Shown in pieces: positions 1 through 11,965 of a stretch of 64,000 bases of DNA (its first letter is position 1; each line of letters begins with the position of its first letter). Source of the stretch: Hypomesus transpacificus (taxonomy: Eukaryota; Chordata; Actinopteri; Osmeriformes; Osmeridae); NCBI RefSeq assembly GCF_021917145.1, contig NC_061067.1, positions 1,338,154 through 1,402,153 on the forward strand. Direction: 5' to 3'. Made by a program: the position numbers and the translations under genes. The notes under the pieces were generated by a model. The model did no database searches. It saw nothing but the letters and a program-made list of their open reading frames with translations, and was not told the DNA's origin.

Positions 1-151
1 GACTACAAGCCCATTTACTCTCCGTCAATTTAAGTTAAAGCTATAAAATAAATACTTTTAGAACAATGATGTAAAAGCAGCACTATGGTACAGAATATCA
101 TGTTTGTGCTAAATGTAAAAAAAAATCTTTGGTGGATGGAATGGTGATTAT

Positions 152-652
152 TTATTTTCCGAAGATCTCCATCATTTTTCTGTTGTTATGCGCTTGTTGG
201 GCTAACTGTTCGGCTCTGGACATTTCCATCATCTCTCGGAGCAGGTGGAACGTCAGATCCAGCGATATCGGCGGGTCCTCGGATCTTCTCTCCCTCTCCA
301 TCGAGTCGTCGAGTTGGTTTGCTAAACCGCTGATGGGCCGGTTGATGTTCCCAACTTTGCCTTGTAGAAGACGCTGCGTCAGTTGGAGTTGTAAGGCTCT
401 GTTGTAGATTGCCGGTGATCCCTCGGAGAACATTTTCGACGCGGTCCCAGCTGAGTTTGGGTTCCTGTTTCCCATCCGGATGAAGTTTTCCTCTCCTACA
501 CGAGCTAGGATGGGAAGAGATTGATGCTGAGGGTCGGTCTGCGGCGCCAGCGCGCGCTGGATAGCGCCAGGGCTTTCAACAGCCCTACATTCATAGCGTG
601 GTAAGAAGGCAACGAGCAGAACCACGGTGGTGACAAATAAATTGAGCTTCAT
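152..652 (-). CDS. crh: Corticotropin-releasing hormone precursor
   Basis: A 166-aa prepro-hormone whose whole coding region lies in one exon, as is usual for CRH. The peptide is the hypothalamic releasing factor that drives pituitary ACTH secretion through CRH receptors. Visible parts: a hydrophobic signal peptide (about residues 1-24, MKLNLFVTTVVLLVAF...), a cryptic propeptide with the family's conserved block around 'VGEENFIRMGN', a dibasic cleavage site RERR, then the C-terminal 41-residue hormone starting SEDPPISLDLTFHLLREMM and ending ...MMEIF, followed by GK, the amidation and processing signal before the stop. The length fits fish CRH (about 162-168 aa). A 3' splice site lies about 20 bases upstream of the ATG (exon starts near 672), so a 5' non-coding exon is expected. 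Teleosts have crha and crhb paralogues; I cannot tell which this is, though linkage to rrs1 fits the ancestral locus. Confidence 0.97.
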   Translation of the reverse strand: MKLNLFVTTVVLLVAFLPRYECRAVESPGAIQRALAPQTDPQHQSLPILARVGEENFIRMGNRNPNSAGTASKMFSEGSPAIYNRALQLQLTQRLLQGKVGNINRPISGLANQLDDSMERERRSEDPPISLDLTFHLLREMMEMSRAEQLAQQAHNNRKMMEIFGK

Positions 653-1167
653 GTCAGAGGATCAACAGGAATCTGAGAAAGAAAAGAGTGAATTAACTTC
701 ACCTTTTGTCGCCATTACTATAATTACTTTAAAGTTATCAATTTTCAAAATGCGCACCCAGGCATTTTCACATGGATTTTGACCATTTTATGCACAGAAG
801 CATTTTGGTATGGCGAAGTTGCATGAAACACTGTAATACATTTCATAAAAAGTTTCAATGAGGACTAATAGTTCCTGTCTCTTGTCCATGGTCACACAAG
901 AAATGTAGCCTACTAGAATAACAGACTAAATCTTAGGTCTATGTAAAGTAATCCATTTAAGGGTCCATAAATCCAGGATTTGGTGAAACGTCCACAAAAG
1001 CAAATCGACATAATGACCACTTATGCTCTATTTCCAGGAGAGAGAATATATCCATTAAGTTATTGTAATGCAAGAAGGTATGAACATATCTTATGACACC
1101 TGTCTGCACAATAAAAATAAGTAAATATGAAGCGCGAGGGGACTGAATCAAGTAGAACTAGTCTCAC

Positions 1168-1246
1168 CTTAAACCGTTATTCTTTTGCCAATAGAAGGTT
1201 TCAGTTGAGATGTCTCCCTCTTCCAGTGTAGTATCAAGAAATTAGT
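1168..1246 (-). other. crh: crh non-coding exon 1 (5' UTR), predicted
   Basis: On the minus strand a donor (AAG|GTGAGAC) occurs at 1168/1167, and the acceptor TTTCTCAG lies at 673-680, giving a roughly 0.5-kb intron before the coding exon. This is the standard CRH arrangement. The upstream end is set only by the TATA box at 1271-1278, about 25-30 bases away, so the start near 1246 is an estimate. Confidence 0.6.
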
Positions 1247-1270
1247 CAAAGCAGTTCTTGAAAGAATGGA

Positions 1271-1278
1271 CTTATATA
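1271..1278 (-). promoter_or_regulatory. crh: TATA box of crh
   Basis: Reads TATATAAG on the minus strand, about 100 bases upstream of the predicted first-exon donor. This spacing gives a short 5' UTR exon, as in other CRH genes, which have TATA promoters. Confidence 0.6.
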
Positions 1279-1393
1279 GCCAAGACCTGCTACAAGTGTC
1301 ACGCTCTGAGCTCAGAGATTGCGTCTGCGCAAAGTTGCATGGGTGTAACTTGAATGAACGAATCTGAGAAAGTCTAGAGTAGTTTGGATGGGA

Positions 1394-1400
1394 TGAGTCA
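1394..1400 (-). promoter_or_regulatory. AP-1 consensus in crh proximal promoter
   Basis: A perfect TGAGTCA (palindromic core) about 120 bases upstream of the TATA box. AP-1 type control of CRH is known in mammals; use of this site here is inferred from sequence only. A near-consensus CRE (TGACGTCC) lies farther up at 2036-2043. Confidence 0.35.
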
Positions 1401-1425
1401 TAAAGGTGGCGATGTGTGTGTGATT

Positions 1426-1476
1426 GCGCTTGCGCTTGCGCTTCCCTGCGTGCGTGCGTGCGTGCGTGCGTGTGTG
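1426..1476. repeat. GCGCTT and TGCG short tandem repeats in crh promoter
   Basis: Three copies of a GCGCTT-type hexamer (1426-1443) are followed by about seven TGCG units (1447-1475) grading into TGTG. The alternating purine-pyrimidine tract lies 150-200 bases upstream of the crh TATA box. It accounts for the low-complexity reading frames seen here on the minus strand. Confidence 0.85.
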
Positions 1477-2697
1477 CATATGTATTCTGATTATAGCCTC
1501 TTGCAAAAACACTTGACAGGGAGTTTGGCCTTGTAGCACATTTCAATTGCATCCCTGTTTGAAAGTGAGGAGACCAGTTCATTGATCAAATGCATGTCAG
1601 ATATTCGTCCAGAAAAGACACAGTTTGCAGTCAAATTCAATCACTTACATCATTCAGTAAAAATTGGAATGAGTCGATATTGTTGATCCTGACTTAAGAT
1701 GTACAGGTACAACACATTATCTCTCAGAATACATCCTACATTAACATAATTCTCAAGTTGAATCAGCACAGATGGTTCCCCTCACACCCATATTTCTGTC
1801 TCAAACCTGAATATGGCAGATGGGACCCAAAATACAGGTGTTTCTGTATATTGAACATGATTAGAGTCAGAGTTTGGAAAACCTTCTCTCTGGTCTTCCT
1901 AACTGTCGTACAACTACAGGGATGCACTTCTGAACAGTCGAAGCAAGATACATTCACCTGATCTGCTCGTGGCTTCCAGTGATTCATTCTTGCTGGCTGA
2001 GTTGCTGCACAGACGTACGTCACTAACCCTGTCGTTGACGTCCTCCCCCTTGCCCCTGTAGACAGACACCATGATGGAGACCTTGATTCCAGCAACACAC
2101 CACCATCAGAATCCCAAACAGTCTGAGTCTGATTCTTTTGATTCAGGTCTCTCTCTCTCTCTTTCACTCTTTGTTTCAGTCTTTCTCTCTCTGTGTCGAT
2201 GTGTGAAAAGTTCTCCCAATTTTCTCTCTCTGTTTCTGTTCATCTTTACAGTTATCTCACTCTTTTTAAAATCCATTCAGAAAAATGTTTTCTGTTTTTC
2301 ACCGTTTGATCCCAGAAGTCGATGAGTCAAGTCAACTTTGTTTAGTTTTTCAAAAAACTGCGATGGTTCTTTCCCCTAACTGAAACTGATTGTGGTATAA
2401 AAAGGCAGAGGAAATCAGATTTCAAACTCCTGTACTCTTGGAGAACCTAAAGAGATCATGTTGTCAGGTGATTCAAAAAGGGGGATCCTTCCCAAGAAAA
2501 GCCCAATGCTATTAAATGTAATAACAACATCCATCTTTTGGACTGAGGCAATTTGACAGTGTACCTATAGAGTGGGAGAGTATGGAAGAACGGGGGATTT
2601 TAAACAGCCTGTGTTATTATCATCATGATTTTGTTGTTGCTGCTTTCCCTAAAATATGGTGTATACAGTCCAGGTTTTGATTCGTTTTATCATCAAG

Positions 2698-2890
2698 GGA
2701 GTCAGGTGGCTGAGCGGGTAGAGCATCGGGCTAGTAATCTGAAGGTTGCCAGTTTGATTCCCCGGCCGGTGCACATGACGTTGTGTCCTTGGGCAAGGCA
2801 CTTCACCCTACTTGCCTTGGGGAGAATGTCCCTGTACTTACTGTAAGTCGCTCTGGATAAGAGCGTCTGCTAAATGACTAAATGTAAATG
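2698..2890 (+). mobile_element. tRNA-derived SINE, full-length copy
   Basis: The head resembles a tRNA with an A box (GTGGCTGAGCGGGTAGAG) and a B box-like GTTTGATTCC. The body contains GTGTCCTTGGGCAAGGCACT, and the tail has the common fish SINE end, GCTCTGGATAAGAGCGTCTGC then TAAATGACTAAATGTAAATG. The same family recurs at 7261, 25645 and 52904. It is not a functional tRNA: the acceptor arm and anticodon loop do not close. Confidence 0.85.
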
Positions 2891-5800
2891 TATCAGCACA
2901 TCCGTTTACAATCTGTCACATGTGTTCCTGCCAGTGCTGTGCATGTACAAGTCCTTCCATCTGGGCTCCTCTCCCATCTCCTTCAGGGGAGGTGTCAGGT
3001 CCCATCATGGGAAGCACATGCTCTCCGCCACGAATAGAACACACCAGCAGATGAAGGAACCACAGCTCCTGGTCATCCATATCACCTCATTTTCCAATCA
3101 CTGTCCCTAAACTGATCACTCAAAGAGGAACTGGCCCGCAGTGTGATGCAACAGCGGAATAGCTCCAGGCCCACATTATAGAAGCACTCCAGTCCCTTTT
3201 TTTAGTGTAATTAGAAGTTTACGCCACATAATGGACTGTGATTGTGAGATAGACACTGACCAGGAATAGTTATCTCAGACAGCATCAGCTGCAGCATTAC
3301 GACAAAGACAGAATGTTGTCTTACCCTTTCAAGTGAAAAGAAGGAAATCAGAGGAAAAGCTATTTACAACACTTAAAAAACAGAAAACAATCCATGCCAA
3401 CAGATGACACGTCTTCTTTAATTCCTCTCTCTCCTAATCGCAACATGTCACTTTGAGGTGGTATAAGCTTGTGCTTTCTTTGTACACTTTGTGAAGAGCT
3501 TCCACGTTCTTCATTGGGTTGACCCCTGTTGGCCCTGTGTATCCAGCCACACACACAGAGAATTTTCCCAATTATTCTGCAGGGGTTGTTTTCAGCTTTG
3601 ACTACCACATCTCCATATACAAGGTGTCTGTGGCCTTATAAATGAGTGTTAACAGGGTCTGGTCGACTCCACAGCACATTGGATGGGTCCAGGGACAAAA
3701 CCCCGACCTTAGAAGCATAACCTCGTATCTCCCTGCAGGAAGGCAGGACCAGCCGAAGGACCTGGTAAAATGAGGGCTTTTATTGGGTTTAGAGTGCATT
3801 TGAATACATTGTTCCATGTTAACAAGCTGTTACAAGCAGGGACACAGCAGAGAATGATTGTGACATCACCCACTCTGAGAAACAGTTCAAACACATTTAG
3901 TTTGCCAACCTGTTGAAATGGCGTTTCCCCCTTATTGTATATCATGTTTAAATAAATGTAGTAAATGATTTTAACCAAAGTCAAACAGTGCATGTACAGC
4001 AGATAATCTAAGACCAGAAGGGCACTGCATTACTTGGGATCTATTGAACATACACTTTATCCACATCCCAAAATAAGCATTATACATCAAACATGTGACC
4101 ATAGATTTGAGAGAATACCAGTTTTTGATTAACCATACATATAAATTACATTCTGTATTCCACTGATGAAGTTCTGTCCCTAGACATATTTCTATTCTCC
4201 TATGTTTTAGAAATTGAGTGTATTTCCAGTTTGTTTATATTGTTATGATGGGAGAATATAAAGGAAATCTTAGATCTACTTTTGGAAACCAGGATCAGCA
4301 TGGATCAGATGTCTTCTCAGTTCTGCTTTCCCCCGCCTAGGGACTGCTTGAGGTCTCCAGTGATTTGAACAACGACATAACCATCATGTCATGAGAGGGA
4401 TAAAAGCAAAACACAAGTTCAGTGGCAGAAATGACGAACAAAAGTTAAATGTATGGATTTCTGTTTGTGTGGTGTTTGTGGTACTTGTGATAGATGTGGG
4501 ACTGTGTGGGTCTACATACCTCTGACTTTAGTCCCCTTTCTATTTTCTACAAAACGAAACAAAAACTGGGTCACAATCATTGTAGAAAAATTGTTGCCAG
4601 CCAAAACCTTTTACATTGTAAAAAGTGACAACAATGATTTATAGGGCTCCATCACCTTCTCAACCGGGACACAACAACAACATATTGTGGTCTTATTCTG
4701 CTCCTGATGTCATGACCGGAAAAAAAAATGATCAAGATGTTTTCAATCGAATGTCTTCCAACAGATATAAATCTACTATGTTTTTAATGTATTTTATGTT
4801 TGTTTTTTATTAAATCTGACTTGTTTATTTCCATGTAACAGTATTTTTTTTTTATAAAGGAATGGACATAGCCACCTCATTCAGCTGAGCTGTTTCCACT
4901 GTAAGTCTGTTGGCTGGGTCCTAACTAGTGACTTACAGTTGGTCTTCAAGATGTTGACATGAACTGGAACGATAATGCTGATCAGTCTCCTCCCTCGCCT
5001 GCTTCCCCATCACGTCTCAGCCAGGGTTTCCAGCATCACGTTCATTTCTCTTCACTCACAAACTTTTTACCAACCAACCAAATGTTGCAGAGAATGTGAA
5101 ACACCTTGAAGTTGTGAACATATAAAAATGTCACTGTTGCATTAAGAAAATGCTCTCGTCGCGTGTTGCTCGTGTGTGTAGATGGGAGGCAATGCTGTAT
5201 GACAGTTCATCGTAGAGTTTCACATGCTGTCAATGACTTATCTTCACCCAGCTTGGGCATTTGTGTCAGCTATATATGTCACAGTAGCTATGTTAGTATA
5301 CCCATCGATGAATAGGCTGATTCACTGGAGTGTAAAGCTACTTCAACAACACTGGCATGGAGGTGGCCATCGTCATAGGGATACCCATCTACAGATGTAG
5401 GGTCAGCATCCCGCTTCCCTGTTCCTCTAAACTATACGTGCCTAAATAGACTAAACTGATGCCAGATCAGTGAGGTTCATATGCCGCAAATAGTTTCTTG
5501 TCATGGGTCAGTGATGGTTACGTAAGTATCAGGATTGGAGCAGCTCAGGGCTCATCAAAGTGATGTGAGGTCCAAATCCAGGAACACAAGACTAACAGGA
5601 ATACTTCCTGTCCTCTTTGCTAACAGACCATTTGAATAATCCCCATCATGCTTTGCAGAAGATCGCTGTGAATATTTGTCCCACGGTGCGTGTAATCTCC
5701 CTCACCACATTACACTAGATTCTGGCCAATGAAGATGCATTGAGATGGACTATTTTTTGTTTCTTGGTATTAGGGCTGTGTGCTTTGCTGTTGACCTGAC

Positions 5801-7260
5801 TCTGGAATAGGTCTGTCAAATGATCTTGACACGAATGTCTGTTTGTGTGGAGTTTGAAACTCTATTGAGACTTGTTGATAATTTCATCATCGGACTTTGG
5901 TGAATAATATTCAGAGTCAGTTGTATGTGACTACGTTTGAGTATGTCAAATATAATCACACTCAAAAACAAAGTCAGTTCACGGTCAGTGTGAAAAGTTT
6001 TCATCTTTGATGTTACACAAGACTACACAGTGTTACTTACATTGTATTCTTAGAATTATGACTCTGATACATGCGGTGCTGCAGATGTTCCTTTGCTTTC
6101 TTCCTGTAAATTAAACAGAATTGATGGCACATTGTTGTTCTTCCTTTTTCAGGCAGATAAAATGTACCCTGGGGAGAATGTGAGATTATCTTACATTTAA
6201 AATCTAACATTTTTAGATGGTCAGGCATTCAAACATCACACACAAAAATAAAATATCTTGCCTCATAAATGAAATAAGGTTTTACCAAGAACAGTCATAT
6301 CATTAGCACAATCAGAACTATGTTATCTAAAATAAATCTATAAATATGCCCAGTTACAAATTCCTGAGATAAATTTAAGTTCAACCGTCTCAGAAGATCT
6401 CCGTAAAGGTCTTGATTGAAGCAGCTGATATTTGATTTGATTGAACCTCTGTGATCTAAAGGGTGTCAGAGCTCGACATCAATCACTTAAATGAGCAAAA
6501 TAAAACTAATGTAATCACTTGCAGGCACAGATATGAATCTCAATGTGAAAGCCTTGTGTCAGCGCTCCCCTCTGCACTGGACCTGACATCTGAGACAGGA
6601 GGAGATGATGGGGAGGATAACATGACGCAAAAGAGATAGAAAGAGAGAGATAGAGAAAGAGGGACACTCTCATCAAGCATCAGCAGCAGTCAGTTGTAGA
6701 CGTCTGGAACAAGAGGTGGCTATGCCTGCCCAGTCGATCCAATTACGTGATTCCAACGGACCTATTCAGGAGCACGATGATGTCAAATTACTCACAAAGA
6801 AAGACATGTAGTTCTGCACATGAAGAACCCCCCATGCAATTTAACTTGGTGTAAGTCAACAATCATCTTGATTGTTTATTTGTTATTAAAACAGTATGCT
6901 AACAACCAAGTATATTGGTCATAAAAATTACCTGCATGTAGCTTCTTACTAACCCTTTACTTTAATTAAAACGAATTGTTATTAATTAACTTATTTTTAT
7001 ATTAAAAAACACTCAAATTAGTGATACCAAGCACACACTAATTGGCCACAGCATAAAAGCAATGTGTGCAGGTAAGTAATAATGAACACTTTTCCAAAAT
7101 TAGCATTTTGTTTTGGTTACAATGACTGTCACAATATTGTTTTAAGAGCCAGCATAATTTTGTCAGTCAAGTTAAATTGATAGGGTGATTAATATGGGAC
7201 TCACTGTAGTTGCAGATCTCTGTTCTGACTGAGGAACAGGCGAATGGGGTTGATAAACAA
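2891..7260. other. Intergenic, no gene recognised
   Basis: Only short random reading frames, none with family resemblance or plausible splice context. AT-rich unique sequence with no long tandem repeat. Confidence 0.6.
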
Positions 7261-7463
7261 TTTACATTTACATTTACATTTAGTCATTTAGCAGACGCTC
7301 TTATCCAGAGCGACTCACAGTAAGTACAGGGACATTACCCCCGAGGCAAGTAGGGTGAAGTGCCTTGCCCAAGGACACAATGTCATTTGGCACAGCCGGG
7401 AATCGAACTGGCAACCTTCTGATTACTAGCCCGATTCTCTCACCGCTCAGCCACCTGACTCCC
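7261..7463 (-). mobile_element. tRNA-derived SINE (minus orientation)
   Basis: Inverse of the copy at 2698. It begins with a (CATTTA)n tail, has GCAGACGCTCTTATCCAGAG, and ends with the tRNA-like head (GCTCAGCCACCTGACTCC on this strand). Its head end takes part in a local 65-bp tandem duplication. Confidence 0.85.
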
Positions 7464-7566
7464 ACTGCAGCGACTGCAATTGCAGCGACTGACTCCTGAC
7501 TCTCTCACCGCTCAGCCACCTGACTCCCACTGCAGCGACTGCAATTGCAGCGACTGACTCCTGACT
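7437..7566. repeat. Two 65-bp direct repeats at the SINE edge
   Basis: 7437-7501 and 7502-7566 are essentially identical. Each begins CTCTCACCGCTCAGCCACC (SINE head) and continues into flanking GCAGCGACTGCAATTGCAGC. The duplication therefore took in the SINE end plus flank after the element inserted. Confidence 0.85.
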
Positions 7567-8608
7567 CCCCAATTGCAGCGACTTTTTAATTGTGCCTAGA
7601 AGATTCTCAGATGGACAGGCAGCACAGAGCTACTTGTAATGGGATTAGACTGCAGACTATAACTTTAAGCAACACAACAGCCTGAAAGTGGAGAGTCATT
7701 TTATTGTAATTAAAGTATAGTTTTTCAATCCCTCCTGATTGTGTTCAGTTCACTGGTCTGTGTACAGAACGCCCACACAAGGAACACCACCAGGTGATTG
7801 GTCAACACAGGAGGGCTTCCCCTGCCCTTCTTGACCTTCCTCCGCTGCTGCTGGCATGGATTACATTAGCTACACTTAGGCACACATTCATTGTATCACA
7901 GCACCGAACACCTCCTGTCATATTTATGGTGTGCATGCGCGTGCGTGACAGTCCTCTCAACTGCCCAAATACCATGCATTGATGCCATTTTGTGAGAGTA
8001 TTGTGATATAACAGCAACAGCAGCCCCAGGGGTAGCATTTTTTGTTTTTTTTGTATTTGACTGGGGTAAGCAATAACTGTCTGCTTTCAAACAGATGAAC
8101 CATCTCACCATGGGTACATAGCCTTCAGCCAACCCAACGACAACAGGGATCAAGATGCTGCCCCGTCACACTCCTGTAATTGTTTGTATGAAGCCAAAAA
8201 GGGAAACTAGCAACAACTGTCTGTCCCCACTCGTCTGTACCCATGAATCATCAGCTTTTATTTGGAGCTAAATATGTAAATGAGGGCCTGTGGCCATCGC
8301 TGTGCATTCTCCCCCCTGCAACTCTTTATTCAGGCGATGAGGAAATTAATCACGTCACTCACAGATAGTGTGAACAACCATAAATGCTGCGGCTTCTGGA
8401 TTGACAGTTGGACAGAGCATAAATAGACCAGTGAATTAGCACCAACAACAGCCACAGCTTGAATGGTGAAGTGCGTGTTTCCACAACAGAGAACAGGAGA
8501 GGGAATGGATCTTATACTTGTGACCGAAATTGGGAAAAATGCACAAAAAGAAATCTGTGTTTTAGCGTCTCTGAATATCCTGCCGTTTTGGCAGTTGCCA
8601 CCAAACTG

Positions 8609-8612
<4 letters not shown>

Positions 8613-8638
<26 letters not shown>
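8613..8638. repeat. (TG)n microsatellite
   Basis: Thirteen TG dinucleotides followed by imperfect TGTTTG units. Confidence 0.9.
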
Positions 8639-8643
<5 letters not shown>

Positions 8644-10047
8644 TTGTGTCTGTTTTTGTGTGTGTGTTTGTTTGGAATCCAATTAAAGTGAAGGTAAAGC
8701 AGAGGCTCTGTGAAGATGACTTATTTCCTCCTGCCCCAGTTCACCATCACTGCTCCCCAACCACACACAATCCAATTGGGCATCCACTGAGCACTGCCAC
8801 TGACCCAGCTCTTTATAACTGCAATCTTCTCACAGGGAAGCCCTCTCTTACTTTGCTTTCTCTGACTTTCTCTCTCTATCCCTCTTTTGACGTGAGTGAA
8901 GGTTCATTCCATCCCCATGGTGTGAAGTCCGCAATGGATGGTTTCGAACCCCCGGGACCAAATTCCAAAACACTGTTCAGCGTGTGGACTGTTACACTGC
9001 ATATCAGAGAGAACAGCCTTTAGATGGTTCTCCTCATCCCATCTGGGGCATGTAGAAAGCATAGGCCTTGATACACAGCGATGAAATTACAGGCTGGAAA
9101 ACAGGTTGTGATTAAAACATATGACTAAAAATACCTATGTCTTAAACAAGCCTGCGTAAACCAACCAAGCACAAGCTGTAAAGCCTATGTATTGTAAAGG
9201 TCCATATTGTTCCATTCAACCGAGTAGTTACATCTTGTACCTCAAGGGTATAGAATCTAAAATTAGCATAACAAAGCTAACTATCTATTGCTAGAGGATC
9301 CTCAAAGATGCCTATATGTACGGTAGCCAGTGTTATTTATAGTGACCACCTAGAGTGTCTCTGGGTCTCATAGCAGTTGGGCATCTTTCATGCTTCTGGA
9401 ATAGACAGTTTGGTAAGTGCAGCCGGCAATTAGTAAATGAGGCAGCAAGTCCCACCCGAGGGTTGTGTCAGAGGTGCGTGCCGAGCATTAATCACAGAGT
9501 ATTATTGATCGCACCACAGTCAGACTTGTCAACTCTGGGAATCAACCGTCCCAGACAGGGGTTAGGGGGTGTGTGGGGGATGCAGGAACCAGTGAGGGAG
9601 CACCAGACACAGTCATTAGGGCAGGAAAAGTGTGTTTGTCACTGAAACCAACCATGTGAAGTGTCCTTCCCCCCCCCCCCTCCCCAAGGAGGACAGAGAT
9701 TCTGTTTGTTCTCCGCTTGCAGCCCAGCTCTGACCACAACACAGACTCATTTAGCATTACGCTGCGCGCCGTGCCGCAGTGCCCAGAACAATACTGACAC
9801 CCAGTTAGGACAGGAGTGACAGAGATGCTGGCGTGATCCTCGATGATGGCCGGAGCAAGGTGACTTCTGCCCTTTGGCTAACAAGCCTCTCAACACACTG
9901 ACTGACGTGTCACGAGTTGTTAGATGTGACACAAACTTTGATCCCAGGTGTGGGGTCTCTTTCCCCACTAAGCCCCAATGCTCAAACAGCTATATAAAGA
10001 CAACATATCTAACACAAACCCCCACACACATAATGGAAAGACCAAGA

Positions 10048-10083
10048 CCCCCCCCCCCCCCCCCCCCCCGCCCCCTCCCCCCC
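10048..10083. repeat. Poly(C) tract
   Basis: Nearly pure C run of about 36 bases, interrupted by single G and T; base count is likely unreliable in the assembly. Confidence 0.9.
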
Positions 10084-11825
10084 AAATAGCCTAGCTCTGC
10101 AAGACTAATAGGGAGGACCAAGGAGGATAAAAAGGGTTGGGAGGGGGCCTTTCAAAATGTGTGGCCATAGAGACAAGGTAGACAATTGGTCCCATGACCC
10201 ATGTAACCTCTCCATCCAAAAGAACGTGTTCTTTCATTGATAGACATAGCCTGGAATAGATCTCCAGTCCTCTTTAAACCCCAATATTTGTTAACTTGCC
10301 TGAGTCTTTTTCTTATTTCATTAATAATTACAAAACCACTCACATTAAATTCGTGTTTCACTTGGTATTAAAGACAGACTGGACGTTTTAAAGTGAAATT
10401 ACTTTGATGAAAAGTCTGTGCGTTTTTAATCCTCAAAAGTAAATCCCACAGGCATTTATTGTTCCAGTCTATTATGAATGATTGAGTGTTTCAGCGTCCG
10501 CCTCGTCTTCACGCGAACATCAAAACGGTCGCCAACGGCTTCCAGAACGCCAGATAGACGGAGAGCCGTCGCCCAGGGGAGAGCAGGAACCTTTGTCGTG
10601 TCTGTAGTTCATCTCTCAAAAGACTCATTTGTCACTTGTCAGAATGTAGATTTAGTGTGAACCAGGTTTCCTCTATGTGCGTTTGTTTTTTCTTTTTCTT
10701 CGTTGATTCCCCAATGGTCCAAATCAAAAGGCGTCAAATAGAGCTGCGTTTGATGCTAAAAGCTCTCCTGTCTTTGAACGAAGGTTATGTAAACCAGGTC
10801 TTTTGTGATGCTTTTTTTACGCACACCCTATTAAAAGGGTTAATTGGTTCTATTAATCGCAAGGCCTTCGTCCGGTTTTGATGCATTTATGCTGAACCCA
10901 ACACGTTTCCTTGGCTCTATCTGTCACATAGGCCTATATTTCTACTTAACAAACATGTTTGCAGTGCAATCAACCTTCAAAGTACCTTTTGAATTTTGGA
11001 ACCATTTCCCCGGCGGCTCCAGAGGTCGTTTCCCCCCATCACATTATGGCCCGGCATCACTCTGATTATGCACCGAAGTGCACCTATGAGCTAATTAAGC
11101 GACGATCAATAAAAGACCTGGATGCTCCTCGCGTTTGGACGTATCCCAGGCTCTCCTATTATTGGCCTTCTGCTCAGGCTTCAAAAGGGATTTCTGCAGG
11201 CTATCCCCGGCAGAGCTCCGATGACAAACTGAAGGTTTCGGCAAAGTTTGCATTTCCTTCCCTCGCTTTCTTTTTGTGTTCTGAATCTGATTATGAGTGT
11301 GAGAAAGGAGCAGCACCTCCGGGCCCACTCGGGAGAATGGTATATTTACGGACTCTTCAAAAGCACACAGATTTGTCATGCTGTCAGATTTACCAGGTTT
11401 ATGAAGTGAAACCCTGGAGGGATTTGTGACGAACATGAACCGAACTGAAGGATGGTCGGCTGTGTGTCGCATACACATGGAGTATAATTATGAATTGAAA
11501 GGGTGTGGTTTTGCTGTACGTGAGAAATACTGGGGAAACTGTCATGCAAACTCAGAATTTAGATAATATTTGCAGTGTGCGTTTTCTAAATATGAGGTTG
11601 TGTAAGGTGTTTTGTGGTGATGAGGACAGCAGTTGATGCTTTGACTCAAGTCGGCATGGCCGCCCTATGATGTCACTGAGATGTGCCAACACAGAGTTGA
11701 TGACCTCTACAAGCAAAGGTGAAACAGTCAGTGACCAACTCTCTCTCTTAGCATCCAAACCCCAGCATGGGGTCAGAGGATGATATCATCCGGACACATA
11801 ACCCCCCCCACCCACCCTCCCCATC

Positions 11826-11965
11826 ACACACACATACACACACACATACACACACACACATACACACACACACATACACACACACACATACACACACACA
11901 CACATACACACACACACATACACGCATACACACATACACACACACACATAAACAAACACACACAG
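11826..11965. repeat. (CA)n with periodic TA interruptions
   Basis: About 140 bases of CACACACATA-type units. It produces false open frames on both strands. Confidence 0.9.

Noticed and set aside
2700-2765. Possible tRNA gene
   Set aside because: A- and B-box-like motifs belong to the head of a SINE; no closing acceptor stem or plausible anticodon arm.
8463-9023. 186-aa open frame
   Set aside because: Passes through a TG microsatellite and shows no family resemblance or splice support.
10959-11429. 156-aa open frame
   Set aside because: No domain, start context or homologous look; the partly overlapping minus-strand frame (11095-11478) is equally long per base. Kept only as a possible non-coding conserved region.
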